64,000 nt of DNA, from contig NZ_JADOBI010000003.1 of NCBI RefSeq assembly GCF_015644585.1, positions 62,001 to 126,000 of the forward strand, read 5' to 3'. The notes under the pieces were generated by a model that worked only from the letters and a program-made list of their open reading frames with translations, was not told the DNA's origin and searched no databases. This DNA is from Rahnella laticis. Lineage in GTDB: Bacteria; Pseudomonadota; Gammaproteobacteria; Enterobacterales; Enterobacteriaceae. Below, one piece after another: positions 55,594 to 64,000 of the stretch (position 1 is its first letter; each line of letters begins with the position of its first letter). A program made the translations under genes and the position numbers.

Positions 55594-56337
55594 TTATCGG
55601 CCCCCCGCCAGATCGAGAAAGCTGCCGGTGACGTAGGAGGAGGAATCGGAGAGCAGCCAGTAAATCGCCTGCGCCACTTCTTCCGGCTGGCCACCGCGCT
55701 GCATCGGCAGATTGGCCTTCACGCGATCGACGCGCCCCGGCTCACCACCGCTGGCGTGCATTTCGGTATAAATCAGACCGGGCCGCACGCAGTTTACGCG
55801 AATACCGTACGCCGCCACTTCCAGCGCCAGACCGGTGGTCAGGGTATCCACCGCCCCTTTCGACGCGGCGTAATCAACATATTCGCCCGGCGCACCCAGA
55901 CGGGCAGCCGCCGAGGAGACATTCACAATCGTCCCGCCCTTTCCGCCGTGCCGGTGCGACATGATTTTCACCGCCTCGCGGCAGCACAGGAAATAGCCCG
56001 TCACGTTGGTGGAAAGCACTTTATTAATCCGCTCTGCCGAGAGGTTTTCAATCGTCGTCTGCTGGAACAGAATTCCGGCATTATTCACCAGCGCGGTGAT
56101 CGTCCCGAGTTCTTCGCCCAGGCGTTTAAACATCGCGACCACCTGCGTTTCGTCGGCAATATCAGCCTGAAGCGCAATGGCTTTGCCACCGGCCTGTTGA
56201 ATTTCATCGACGACGGATTGTGCAGCGGTTTCGTTATTCAGATAGTTGACGCCGACGGCGTAACCCTGCTGCGCGAGGAGGATCGCGGTTGCACGGCCGA
56301 TACCGCGGCTACCGCCGGTGACGAGGGCAATATTCAT
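55594..56337 (-). CDS. ygfF: Short-chain dehydrogenase/reductase YgfF
   Basis: 247 residues like E. coli YgfF. Classical SDR: NAD(P) motif TGGSRGIGRA, LVNNAGIL, catalytic Ser in VNVSSAAARLG, and YxxxK in VDYAASKGAV. C-terminal SSYVTGSFLDLAGGR. Substrate unknown. In E. coli it lies close to gcvP, as here. Confidence 0.92.
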   Translation of the reverse strand: MNIALVTGGSRGIGRATAILLAQQGYAVGVNYLNNETAAQSVVDEIQQAGGKAIALQADIADETQVVAMFKRLGEELGTITALVNNAGILFQQTTIENLSAERINKVLSTNVTGYFLCCREAVKIMSHRHGGKGGTIVNVSSAAARLGAPGEYVDYAASKGAVDTLTTGLALEVAAYGIRVNCVRPGLIYTEMHASGGEPGRVDRVKANLPMQRGGQPEEVAQAIYWLLSDSSSYVTGSFLDLAGGR

Positions 56338-56392
56338 TGCTGGGCTCCTTTGGGAAAATGCCGGAATTTAGGGAAGGATACGACGTTGGTTT

Positions 56393-56432
56393 GCTCCTCC
56401 CCCTGCGAAGGGGGAGGTTGGGAGGGGGTTTA
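56393..56432 (+). repeat. REP-like dispersed repeat, copy 2
   Basis: Contains CTCCCCCTGCGAAGGGGGAG and the tail GTTGGGAGGGGGTTTA, a slightly diverged version of the unit at 47100. Confidence 0.75.
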
Positions 56433-56482
56433 GCACCAAAAACAATAATTTGGGGAAACTTCAATATAGGCATTTTGCTGTA

Positions 56483-56521
56483 ATACCCCACCCCAACCCT
56501 CCCCTTCGCAGGGGAGGGAGC
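56483..56521 (-). repeat. REP-like dispersed repeat, copy 3 (inverted)
   Basis: Inverse of the unit at 47100 with one or two differences. With copy 2 it forms a head-to-head pair in the ygfF-gcvP gap, a usual REP arrangement that could stop transcription or protect the 3' end of the gcv mRNA. Confidence 0.78.
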
Positions 56522-56542
56522 CGTTCGAAGCCGGTTCAGGCC

Positions 56543-59416
56543 TTACTCGTAATCACTCATCGGCACGCATGAACAGAACAAGTTCCTGTCTCCGTAAACG
56601 TCATCGAGACGTTTCACCGTCGGCCAGTATTTATTCTCATCACCGGCCGGGAACACGGCCACTTCGCGGGTGTACGGATGGCTCCAGTCGTTCACCAGCT
56701 CATTTTGTACGTGCGGTGCGTTCACCAGCGGGTTATCGGCCAGCGGCCATTCGCCTTTCGCTACGCGGTCGATTTCACTGCGGATTGCCAGCAGCGCATC
56801 GATAAAGCGATCCAGCTCCACTTTGCTTTCGGATTCGGTCGGTTCAACCATCAGCGTACCCGCAACCGGGAATGACATGGTTGGCGCGTGGAAACCGTAG
56901 TCGATCAGGCGCTTGGCGATGTCCATTTCGCTGATACCAACGGTCTCTTTCAGCGGACGGATATCCAGAATACATTCGTGCGCCACGCGGCCATCACGGC
57001 CGGTGTAGAGCACCGGATACGCGTCTTTCAGACGGGTAGCGATGTAGTTCGCATTCAGGATCGCGACCTGGCTGGCTTGTTTCAGACCTTCCGCGCCCAT
57101 CATGCGGATGTACATCCAACTGATTGGCAGGATAGATGCGCTGCCAAACGGTGCTGCAGAAACTGCGCCATTTTGCGTCAGCACGCCGTCAATCTGCACG
57201 ACGCTGTGGCCCGGAACAAATGGTGCCAGATGCGCTTTCACACCGATCGGGCCCATACCCGGGCCGCCACCGCCGTGCGGGATGCAGAAGGTTTTATGCA
57301 GGTTAAGGTGCGAAACGTCCGCGCCGATGTAACCCGGCGTGGTGATGCCGACCTGGGCATTCATGTTCGCGCCGTCGAGATAAACCTGACCGCCGTACTG
57401 ATGCACAATCTGGCAAACTTCGCGGATCGTTTCTTCGTAAACGCCGTGCGTGGAAGGATAAGTGACCATAATGCACGACAGCTCATCGCCCGCTTTCGCC
57501 GCTTTCTCACGCAGATCGCTCAGATCAATGTTGCCCTGTTTGTCGCAGGCCACCACCACCACCGTCATGCTCGCCATCTGGGCAGAAGCCGGGTTAGTGC
57601 CGTGCGCTGAACTTGGGATCAGGCAGATGTGACGGCTGCTTTCGTTACGGCTTTCGTGATAACGACGGATCGCCAGCAGGCCCGCATATTCACCCTGCGC
57701 ACCGGAGTTTGGCTGCATACACACCGCATCGTAACCGGTAAGCTGCACCAGCCACTGTGACAACTGACCAATCATTTGCTGATAACCGGCGGCCTGTTCT
57801 GTCGGGCAGAACGGGTGCAGCTCAGCAAATTCCGGCCAGGTGATCGGGATCATTTCGGCCGCAGCATTCAGTTTCATGGTGCAGGAGCCCAGCGGGATCA
57901 TCGCCTGATTCAGCGCCAGATCCTTTTTCTCCAGACGGTGCATGTAACGCATCATCTCGGTTTCGCTGTGGTACTGATTGAAGACCGGGTGCGTCAGGAT
58001 CGGATCCACACGCAGCATCGCGGCAGGAATCGAGTTGCTGTCGGTCGATGCGGCTTTATCCAGTTTGTCGATGTCCAGACCGTTGTCGTCACCCAGCAGG
58101 GCGGCGAACAGGATCTGCACGTCTTCACGGGACGTCGCTTCGTCGAGGGTCACGCCTACGGCACCGTGAATGTCGGTGCGCAGGTTCAGACCAAAGCTCA
58201 GCGCGCGTTCCAGTACGGCAGCTTTGTCTTTGACTTCAACGGTCAGCGTGTCAAACCACGTGTTGTGACGCAGGGTCAGGCCGCCCTGTTTCAGGCCAGA
58301 AGCCAGAATGTCGGTCAGACGGTGAATGCGTGATGCAATGCGTTTCAGGCCTTCAGGGCCGTGGAATACCGCATACAGGCTGGCAATATTCGCCAGTAAA
58401 ACCTGCGAGGTACAGATGTTGGAGTTGGCTTTTTCGCGGCGGATATGTTGCTCGCGGGTCTGCATCGCCATACGCAGCGCGGTTTTCCCGGCGGCGTCGC
58501 GGGAAACACCAATAATACGGCCCGGCATGGAGCGTTTGAACTCGTCGCGGCAGGCGAAGAACGCGGCGTGCGGGCCGCCGTAACCCATCGGCACGCCAAA
58601 GCGTTGCGCGGAACCGAAGACCACGTCAGCGCCCTGTTTGCCCGGCGCGGCCAGCAGAACCAGCGCCATAATATCAGCGGCAACGCTGGTCACAATTTTG
58701 CGGGATTTCAGTTCTCCCAGCAGCGCGGTGTAATCGTGAACTTCACCGGTGGTGCCGACTTGTTGTAAAAGCACGCCGAACACGCCTTCCAGATCGAGCA
58801 CTTTTTCTGCTTTATCAACGATAACGTCAAAGCCGAAAGTTTCCGCACGGGTGCGGACAACGTCCAGCGTTTGCGGGTGCACGTCATCCGCCACGAAGAA
58901 ACGGTTAGCATCTTTCAGTTTGCTGGCGCGTTTCGCCAGCGCCATAGCTTCGGCGGCAGCGGTTGCTTCATCGAGCAACGACGCAGAAGCCAGATCCAGA
59001 CCGGTCAGATCCAGCGTCAGTTGCTGGAAGTTGAGCAGCGCTTCGAGGCGGCCCTGAGACACTTCCGGCTGATATGGCGTATAAGCGGTGTACCAGCCCG
59101 GATTTTCCAGCATGTTGCGCAGGATCACCGGCGGCGTCAGCACTGCGCTGTAACCCATACCAATGTAGGATTTATAACGCTGATTCTGGCTGGCAATGGC
59201 TTTCAGCTCAGCCAGCGCCTGATGTTCTGTCACGGCATCGCCGACGGCCGGTGGCCCCGGCAACTGAATATCGACCGGAACGATCTGCTGGATCAGCGCG
59301 TTTAACGAGTCTGCACCGACCGTTTCCAGCATCTGTTGCTGCTGCTGAGAAGACGGACCAATGTGACGGCCGATAAAGGCTTCGCTGTTTTCGAGTTGGC
59401 TGAGAGTCTGAGTCAT
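56543..59416 (-). CDS. gcvP: Glycine dehydrogenase (decarboxylating), P protein
   Basis: PLP enzyme of the glycine cleavage system; it decarboxylates glycine and loads the aminomethyl group on the lipoyl arm of GcvH. The PLP lysine is Lys708 in HLNLHKTFC, followed by the glycine-rich loop [13 protein letters not shown]. 957 residues, as in E. coli. Third gene of gcvT-gcvH-gcvP; 109 bases with a GC-rich hairpin separate it from gcvH. Confidence 0.98.
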   Translation of the reverse strand: MTQTLSQLENSEAFIGRHIGPSSQQQQQMLETVGADSLNALIQQIVPVDIQLPGPPAVGDAVTEHQALAELKAIASQNQRYKSYIGMGYSAVLTPPVILRNMLENPGWYTAYTPYQPEVSQGRLEALLNFQQLTLDLTGLDLASASLLDEATAAAEAMALAKRASKLKDANRFFVADDVHPQTLDVVRTRAETFGFDVIVDKAEKVLDLEGVFGVLLQQVGTTGEVHDYTALLGELKSRKIVTSVAADIMALVLLAAPGKQGADVVFGSAQRFGVPMGYGGPHAAFFACRDEFKRSMPGRIIGVSRDAAGKTALRMAMQTREQHIRREKANSNICTSQVLLANIASLYAVFHGPEGLKRIASRIHRLTDILASGLKQGGLTLRHNTWFDTLTVEVKDKAAVLERALSFGLNLRTDIHGAVGVTLDEATSREDVQILFAALLGDDNGLDIDKLDKAASTDSNSIPAAMLRVDPILTHPVFNQYHSETEMMRYMHRLEKKDLALNQAMIPLGSCTMKLNAAAEMIPITWPEFAELHPFCPTEQAAGYQQMIGQLSQWLVQLTGYDAVCMQPNSGAQGEYAGLLAIRRYHESRNESSRHICLIPSSAHGTNPASAQMASMTVVVVACDKQGNIDLSDLREKAAKAGDELSCIMVTYPSTHGVYEETIREVCQIVHQYGGQVYLDGANMNAQVGITTPGYIGADVSHLNLHKTFCIPHGGGGPGMGPIGVKAHLAPFVPGHSVVQIDGVLTQNGAVSAAPFGSASILPISWMYIRMMGAEGLKQASQVAILNANYIATRLKDAYPVLYTGRDGRVAHECILDIRPLKETVGISEMDIAKRLIDYGFHAPTMSFPVAGTLMVEPTESESKVELDRFIDALLAIRSEIDRVAKGEWPLADNPLVNAPHVQNELVNDWSHPYTREVAVFPAGDENKYWPTVKRLDDVYGDRNLFCSCVPMSDYE

Positions 59417-59484
59417 TTGCTACGCATTCCTGAAATCTGCTGGAGGTGTCTTGGGATACTGACAAAAGCTACGGGTCTTGAATT

Positions 59485-59509
59485 CGCCCCGCAAACGGGT
59501 TGCGGGGCG
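59485..59509 (-). other. Intercistronic hairpin between gcvH and gcvP
   Basis: CGCCCCGCAA (59485-59494) pairs with TTGCGGGGCG (59500-59509). There is no T-run, so it is more probably an mRNA stability or processing element than a terminator. Confidence 0.55.
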
Positions 59510-59525
59510 GGTATTGCAGTCTTGA

Positions 59526-59912
59526 TTACTCTTCGATTGAAGCTGAGTAGGCTTCTGCATCCAGAAGATTAGCCAGTTCGGCTTCGTCTGAGGCTTTAAT
59601 CTGGAACAGGAAACCTGCGCCGTACGGCTCGCTGTTGACCAGCTCCGGAGAACCTTCCAGCTCGCCGTTCACAGCCACGATTTCGCCGTTGATTGGGGAG
59701 TAAATATCGGACGCCGCTTTAACGGATTCCGCGACCGCGCAGTCTTCGCCTGCGGCAACTTCACGGCCCACTTCTGGCAGGTCTACAAAGACCATGTCGC
59801 CCAGTAATTCCTGTGCGTGTTCGGTGATCCCTACGGTGTAAACGCCGTTGCCTTCTGAACGCACCCACTCGTGGGAAGACGCGTATTTCAAATCTGCTGG
59901 CACATTGCTCAT
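59526..59912 (-). CDS. gcvH: Glycine cleavage system H protein
   Basis: Lipoyl carrier of the glycine cleavage system. The lipoylated lysine is Lys65 in AESVKAASD. 128 residues as the family, starting [17 protein letters not shown]. 53 bases after gcvT. Confidence 0.98.
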   Translation of the reverse strand: MSNVPADLKYASSHEWVRSEGNGVYTVGITEHAQELLGDMVFVDLPEVGREVAAGEDCAVAESVKAASDIYSPINGEIVAVNGELEGSPELVNSEPYGAGFLFQIKASDEAELANLLDAEAYSASIEE

Positions 59913-59965
59913 CTTTAATCTCCTGAAAACGTTTTAAATTTTTATAAATCAGCTAATCGAATGGG

Positions 59966-61063
59966 TTACTGCGCCAGCGGTTTGCCGTTACGGACAAAGC
60001 CTGGTTTGGTGACTTTTACCGGCATTTCGCGGTTACGAATTTGAACAATAGCGTTTTCGCCAATGCCCGCCGGAACGCGTGCCAGAGCAATACTGTAGCC
60101 GAGAGTCGGGGAGAATGAGCCGCTGGTGATCACGCCTTCCAGCGTATTGCCCGCGCCGTCGGTAAATCGCACCGGCAGTTCGTTACGCAGCACGCCTTTC
60201 TCCGTCATCACTAAGCCGACAAGCTGTTCGGTACCCTGCTCGCGCTGTCTTTCCAGTGCGTCACGGCCAATAAAGTTGCGGTCTTCCGGTGCCCACGCGA
60301 TGGTCCAGCCCATATTGGCCGCCAGCGGTGAAACGCCTTCATCCATTTCCTGACCGTAGAGGTTCATGCCAGCTTCCAGACGCAGCGTGTCACGCGCGCC
60401 GAGCCCGGCAGGTTTAACGCCCGCGGCCAGTAATTTCTGCCAGAAATCAGCAACCTGCTCCTGCGGCAGTGCGATTTCATAACCAGCTTCGCCGGTGTAG
60501 CCGGTCGTGGCAATAAAGAGGTCGCCCGCCTGCACGCCGAAGAACGGTTTCATGCCAGCGACGGCTTGCTTTTGTTCAGCGGTGAACAGCGTTTCGGCTT
60601 TTTCTTTCGCCTGCGGCCCCTGAACGGCAACCAGCGCTAAGTCATCACGCACCGTCAGTTCGATGCCGTACGGTTCTGCATGCTGCGAAATCCATGCCAG
60701 ATCCTTTTCACGGGTCGCGGAATTCACCACCAGGCGGAAATAATCTTCAGTGAGGAAGTAAACAATCAGGTCGTCGATCACGCCGCCGGACGCATTGAGC
60801 ATGCCGGTGTAAAGGGCTTTGCCCGGGACGGTGAGTTTGGCGACGTCATTCGCCAGAAGGTAACGGAGGAATTCGCGGGTCCGTGCGCCGTGAAGGTCAA
60901 CGATGGTCATGTGCGAGACGTCAAACATACCGGCGTCCTGACGCACAATGTGGTGCTCATCCAGCTGCGAGCCGTAATGCAAAGGCATCATCCAGCCGTG
61001 GAAATCGACCATACGCGCACCGCACGCCACGTGTTGTTCATAAAGCTGAGTCTGCTTAACCAT
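59966..61063 (-). CDS. gcvT: Aminomethyltransferase, T protein
   Basis: Transfers the methylene group from GcvH to tetrahydrofolate and frees ammonia. Conserved [28 protein letters not shown], the catalytic Asp in [16 protein letters not shown]. 365 residues from the ATG at 61063, which has GAGGAA upstream; the ORF start four codons earlier is less likely. First gene of the gcv operon. Confidence 0.97.
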   Translation of the reverse strand: MVKQTQLYEQHVACGARMVDFHGWMMPLHYGSQLDEHHIVRQDAGMFDVSHMTIVDLHGARTREFLRYLLANDVAKLTVPGKALYTGMLNASGGVIDDLIVYFLTEDYFRLVVNSATREKDLAWISQHAEPYGIELTVRDDLALVAVQGPQAKEKAETLFTAEQKQAVAGMKPFFGVQAGDLFIATTGYTGEAGYEIALPQEQVADFWQKLLAAGVKPAGLGARDTLRLEAGMNLYGQEMDEGVSPLAANMGWTIAWAPEDRNFIGRDALERQREQGTEQLVGLVMTEKGVLRNELPVRFTDGAGNTLEGVITSGSFSPTLGYSIALARVPAGIGENAIVQIRNREMPVKVTKPGFVRNGKPLAQ

Positions 61064-61385
61064 CTTATTCCTCATGACGAAAAGGCTGCCTGAAAATGTA
61101 AAAATGACAGGGAGCGCAAACGATACCCTTTATTTGAACTTACCACTGAATTCCCCTGCTAACCATAAGATAAAATATGTGGAGCAGAACGAATGTCAGT
61201 AATTTCTCAGGGGCATTGTGCAGAGTTTTTGACTGGTAAACTGGGGTTTGTGGCGCAAAATCTACAAATAAACACCAAAAGTATCGATGTTATATAACGG
61301 CGAGGCCGGATTTCTCACCCTTTTCAGAATGGGGAATCCGGCTTCGAATTAGAAAAAATAATGGTAAAACTGAGCTGGAATTAGA
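61064..61385 (-). promoter_or_regulatory. gcv operon control region
   Basis: 322 bases without a gene, upstream of gcvT. A possible PurR half-site GCGCAAACGAT lies at 61114-61124 (left half 7/8 of consensus, right half poor). In E. coli this region binds GcvA, Lrp, PurR and CRP. An imperfect inverted repeat GCCGGATT / AATCCGGC (about 61301-61343) may end the ubiI transcript. Confidence 0.45.
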
Positions 61386-62612
61386 TTATTTCAATCGAAG
61401 TGAATCGTCCTGTAACCATTCAGGAAGATCGTTGAGCCCCATCGCCTGACGGACCAGTTGCGGTTTCACACCCGGCAAGGAATCCGCCAGCGTCAGGCCG
61501 ATATCACGCAATAATTTCTTCGCCGGATTATCCCCGGCAAACAGTTCGCGGAAGCCCTGCATTCCCGCCAGCATCAGCGCCGCGCTGTGTTTACGGCGGC
61601 GCTCGTAACGGCGTAAATACATGTGCTGACCGAAATCTTTGCCTTCTTTTTGCAGACGTTTGATTTCAGAAGCCAGCTCGGCGGCGTCCATAAAGCCTAA
61701 GTTAACGCCCTGCCCGGCCAGCGGATGCACGGTGTGCGCCGCATCGCCGACCAGCGCCAGACGTGGCGCGGCAAAACTGCGGGCATAACGGCCGGTCAGC
61801 GGGAAGGTCAGACGCTCGCTTTCGACAGCACAAACGCCCAGACGCAGGTCAAACGTGCTGGCGAGAATTTTATTAAACTCTTCCGGTGCCAGGGCGCTCA
61901 GACGCTGCGCTTCATCCGGCGAAACCGACCAGACGATAGAAGACAAATGAGCATCCGCCAGCGGCAGGAACGCAAGAATGCCTTCACCGTGGAAAACCTG
62001 CCGTGCGACAGACTGGTGCGGCTCTTCGGTGCGAATGGTCGCAACCAGTGCATGATGGCGATAATCCCAGAACGTCAGCGGGATATCGGCATGCTGACGC
62101 AGCCACGACTGTGCGCCGTCAGCGCCGACCACTAAACGCGCGCTGAGCTGGCGGTCATCGCTGAGAGTCACGAACGCATCGTTTTCGCCCCACGCGACAT
62201 TTTTCAGCGTCGCAGGTGCGAGCAGCGTGATGTCAGAAGAATTTTCTGCCCGCTGCCACAGGGCGCGGTGAATGACATGATTTTCGATGATATGACCAAG
62301 GTGGCTGAAACCGTATTCTTCGCCACGAAATGCAATTTTACCGAAGCTGTCGCGATCCCAGACTTCCATTCCCTGATACGCATTCGCGCGCTGGGCGATG
62401 ATGTTGTCCCAGACGCCGATATATTTGAGCAGACGCTCGCTGGCGGCATTGATTGCAGAAACGCGCAGGCCCGGCTGTTCCGGCAAAGGTGAATCGAGAT
62501 CCGGCAGCTGGTTTTCCAGCACAGCAACGCGCAGGCCGCTGCCCTGTAATCCGCATGCCAGCGCCAGACCGACCATTCCGCCACCGGCGATAACCACATC
62601 AAAAGATTGCAT
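61386..62612 (-). CDS. ubiI: 2-octaprenylphenol 5-hydroxylase UbiI (VisC)
   Basis: FAD monooxygenase that hydroxylates C5 of the ubiquinone ring. FAD motif VVIAGGGMVGLALACGL at the start, NADPH/FAD motif VVGADGAQSWLR, and RLALVGDAAHTVHPLAGQGVNLG. The ATG at 62612 gives 408 residues and has AGGA upstream. 28 bases after ubiH, same strand. Confidence 0.94.
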   Translation of the reverse strand: MQSFDVVIAGGGMVGLALACGLQGSGLRVAVLENQLPDLDSPLPEQPGLRVSAINAASERLLKYIGVWDNIIAQRANAYQGMEVWDRDSFGKIAFRGEEYGFSHLGHIIENHVIHRALWQRAENSSDITLLAPATLKNVAWGENDAFVTLSDDRQLSARLVVGADGAQSWLRQHADIPLTFWDYRHHALVATIRTEEPHQSVARQVFHGEGILAFLPLADAHLSSIVWSVSPDEAQRLSALAPEEFNKILASTFDLRLGVCAVESERLTFPLTGRYARSFAAPRLALVGDAAHTVHPLAGQGVNLGFMDAAELASEIKRLQKEGKDFGQHMYLRRYERRRKHSAALMLAGMQGFRELFAGDNPAKKLLRDIGLTLADSLPGVKPQLVRQAMGLNDLPEWLQDDSLRLK

Positions 62613-62640
62613 AATTTTTCCTGTAAGGCCCGGAACGGAA

Positions 62641-63819
62641 TTAACGGTCAACCCAGCCGAGCGTCCGTCGGATAAACGCATCGCGCAACGGCGTGATGCC
62701 TTCCATCGCCAGTAAACCCAGATTGCGGCCGACCATTAATGGCAGATAACGGTTGGCAAAGAGGTGGATCAGGCCGTCGGTAACGCCGACGGTCGCCTGC
62801 TGATCGGGCTGACGGCGGTTCTGATAACCGCAAAGTACGCGATAACTGCCGACGTCGTTGCCCTGCTTTGCGGCGCCTGCCAGCGTTTCCGCCAGCGTCA
62901 TCACATCGCGCAGGCCGAGGTTAAATCCCTGACCGGCAATCGGATGCAGGGTTTGCGCCGCGTTGCCCACCAGCGCCAGACGATGGCTGATATGGCTGTT
63001 GGCTTTTTGTAATTGCAGCGGATAACTGAAGCGTTTACCGGCCTGTTTCATGGTACCCAGACGCCAGCCAAAGGCCTTTTGCAGTTCGCTGAGGAACTTC
63101 GCCTCGCTCCAGTGATCAATTTCTTCACGGGCTTCGCGCGGGTGGCACCAGACCAGCGAGCTGCGCCCGTCGGACATCGGCAATAAAGCCAGCGGTCCGT
63201 TTTGGGTGAAGCGTTCGAACGCGCGGCCGTTATGCGGTTCGCTGGTGGCGATGTTGGCGATGACGGCAATCTGCCCGTAATCCTCGCGCTGCCAGCTGAT
63301 ATTGCAGGCTTTCGCCAGCGACGAATGAGAACCGTCAGCAGCGACCAGCAACTGCGCGGTGAGAGTTTCACCGCTGTCGAGCGTGACACTCGCGTTGTCA
63401 GTTTGTCTTTGAACATCAACCACTTTTGCCGGGCAATGCACCGTCACACCAGGCGCCTTGCTGAGCATGGCAAACAAACGGTTGCCGACTTCATGCAGCT
63501 CAACAACGTGACCAAGCGCTTCGACACGGTAATGCGCCGCAGTGAGATTCACAAAAGCCGCATGACCGCGATCGCTGACGTGAATGTCACGGATAGGCGT
63601 CGCGATTTTTGCCAGTGCCGGCCAGATCCCGACGCGCGCCAGTTGCTGGCAGGTTCCCTGCGCGAGCGCTATCGAACGGGCATCAAAACCCGGATGCCCG
63701 TGTTCTTGCGGCGCGGTCGCTTCCACCAGATGCACCGGCAGACGCCCCTGCGTCAGCGAGGAAATCGCCAGCGCCAGCGTGGCACCGGTCATTCCGCCGC
63801 CAACAATCACTATGCTCAT
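62641..63819 (-). CDS. ubiH: 2-octaprenyl-6-methoxyphenol hydroxylase UbiH
   Basis: FAD monooxygenase that hydroxylates C1 of the ubiquinone precursor. IVIVGGGMTGATLALAI, VAADGSHSSLAKA, and RLALVGNAAQTLHPIAGQGFNLGLRD (the usual GDAA is GNAA here, as known for UbiH). 392 residues. In the conserved pepP-ubiH-ubiI order. Confidence 0.95.
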   Translation of the reverse strand: MSIVIVGGGMTGATLALAISSLTQGRLPVHLVEATAPQEHGHPGFDARSIALAQGTCQQLARVGIWPALAKIATPIRDIHVSDRGHAAFVNLTAAHYRVEALGHVVELHEVGNRLFAMLSKAPGVTVHCPAKVVDVQRQTDNASVTLDSGETLTAQLLVAADGSHSSLAKACNISWQREDYGQIAVIANIATSEPHNGRAFERFTQNGPLALLPMSDGRSSLVWCHPREAREEIDHWSEAKFLSELQKAFGWRLGTMKQAGKRFSYPLQLQKANSHISHRLALVGNAAQTLHPIAGQGFNLGLRDVMTLAETLAGAAKQGNDVGSYRVLCGYQNRRQPDQQATVGVTDGLIHLFANRYLPLMVGRNLGLLAMEGITPLRDAFIRRTLGWVDR

Positions 63820-63837
63820 AGAGAAACAATGCTCATA

Positions 63838-64000
63838 TTATTTACGTGCCGCCGCCATTAAGGCTTCGATATCATCGGCTTCTTTCACCACGTCGCCGGT
63901 CAGAATTTCGATGCCGGTCGCAGTGATCAGAATGTCGTCTTCGATGCGAATACCGATGCCGCGATACGCTTCCGGAACGTCGGCGTCCGGCGCGATGTAC
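63838..64000 (-). CDS. pepP: Xaa-Pro aminopeptidase PepP, C-terminal fragment (cut by window edge)
   Basis: The last 53 codons read ..YIAPDADVPEAYRGIGIRIEDDILIT and end MAAARK, the conserved end of PepP, a metallopeptidase that removes N-terminal residues before proline. The metal ligand Glu in RIEDD is visible. It precedes ubiH by 18 bases, as in E. coli. Confidence 0.92.
   Translation of the reverse strand, partial: YIAPDADVPEAYRGIGIRIEDDILITATGIEILTGDVVKEADDIEALMAAARK

Noticed and set aside
47099-56521. G- and C-rich palindromes considered as a CRISPR array
   Set aside because: Only three copies, more than 9 kb apart in part and in both orientations, without regular spacers.
61080-61130. 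Strong PurR operator at gcvT
   Set aside because: Only one half-site matches well; kept as a weak suggestion in the control-region entry.

Overview
The window is chromosomal DNA of an enterobacterium of the Yersiniaceae type (Rahnella, Serratia or Ewingella are the nearest guesses). Housekeeping proteins (NadB, SrmB, GrcA, Ung, GrpE, NadK, RecN, BamE, SmpB, GcvTHP, UbiI, UbiH) read as close relatives of the E. coli proteins, and the tmRNA tag is ANDENYALAA. The genus is inference. smpB-ssrA lies about 50 kb from the gcv/ubi block, unlike E. coli, with much accessory material between.

Layout. 1-11400: start of rpoE with a coupled leader ORF, then nadB, trmN6, srmB, grcA, ung, grpE, nadK, recN, bamE, rnfH, ratA, smpB and ssrA. 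Regulatory sites are readable: sigma-E promoters (rpoE, bamE), a sigma-32 promoter (grpE), an FNR box (grcA) and three LexA boxes (recN). 11346-21031: a 9.7 kb P4-like satellite integrated at the 3' end of ssrA between 88-bp perfect direct repeats. It holds an integrase, an AlpA regulator, a C4/CI-type antisense immunity RNA with its targets, a Toprim/DUF927 primase-helicase, an iteron array inside a 25-bp inverted repeat, a Ner-like regulator, and a convergent sce7726/Beta-family pair that looks like defence cargo. No capsid-size or packaging genes are seen.

21297-28770: an orphan amino-acid binding protein, then a galactitol/tagatose operon (gatZABCD-Y) with divergent gatR. 28900-41240: two acetyltransferases, ada, a peptidase/amidohydrolase/binding-protein operon with a divergent LysR gene, a PhzF protein, an orphan IucD-like monooxygenase, trhA, an HD nucleotidase, and an amidase plus DUF3828 pair resembling an effector and its immunity protein. 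41290-46324: a UgpABCE-like importer with the phosphodiesterase GpdQ inside the operon.

46458-46980: a second, free-standing C4-type antisense RNA with two matching targets, upstream of a 104-residue unknown gene and outside any visible prophage. 47192-55263: an eight-gene sugar operon (DeoR regulator, ABC importer with two permeases, AlsE-like epimerase, ROK kinase, ribokinase-like kinase) behind a CRP site and repeated operators. 55594-64000: ygfF, gcvP-gcvH-gcvT, ubiI, ubiH and the 3' end of pepP.
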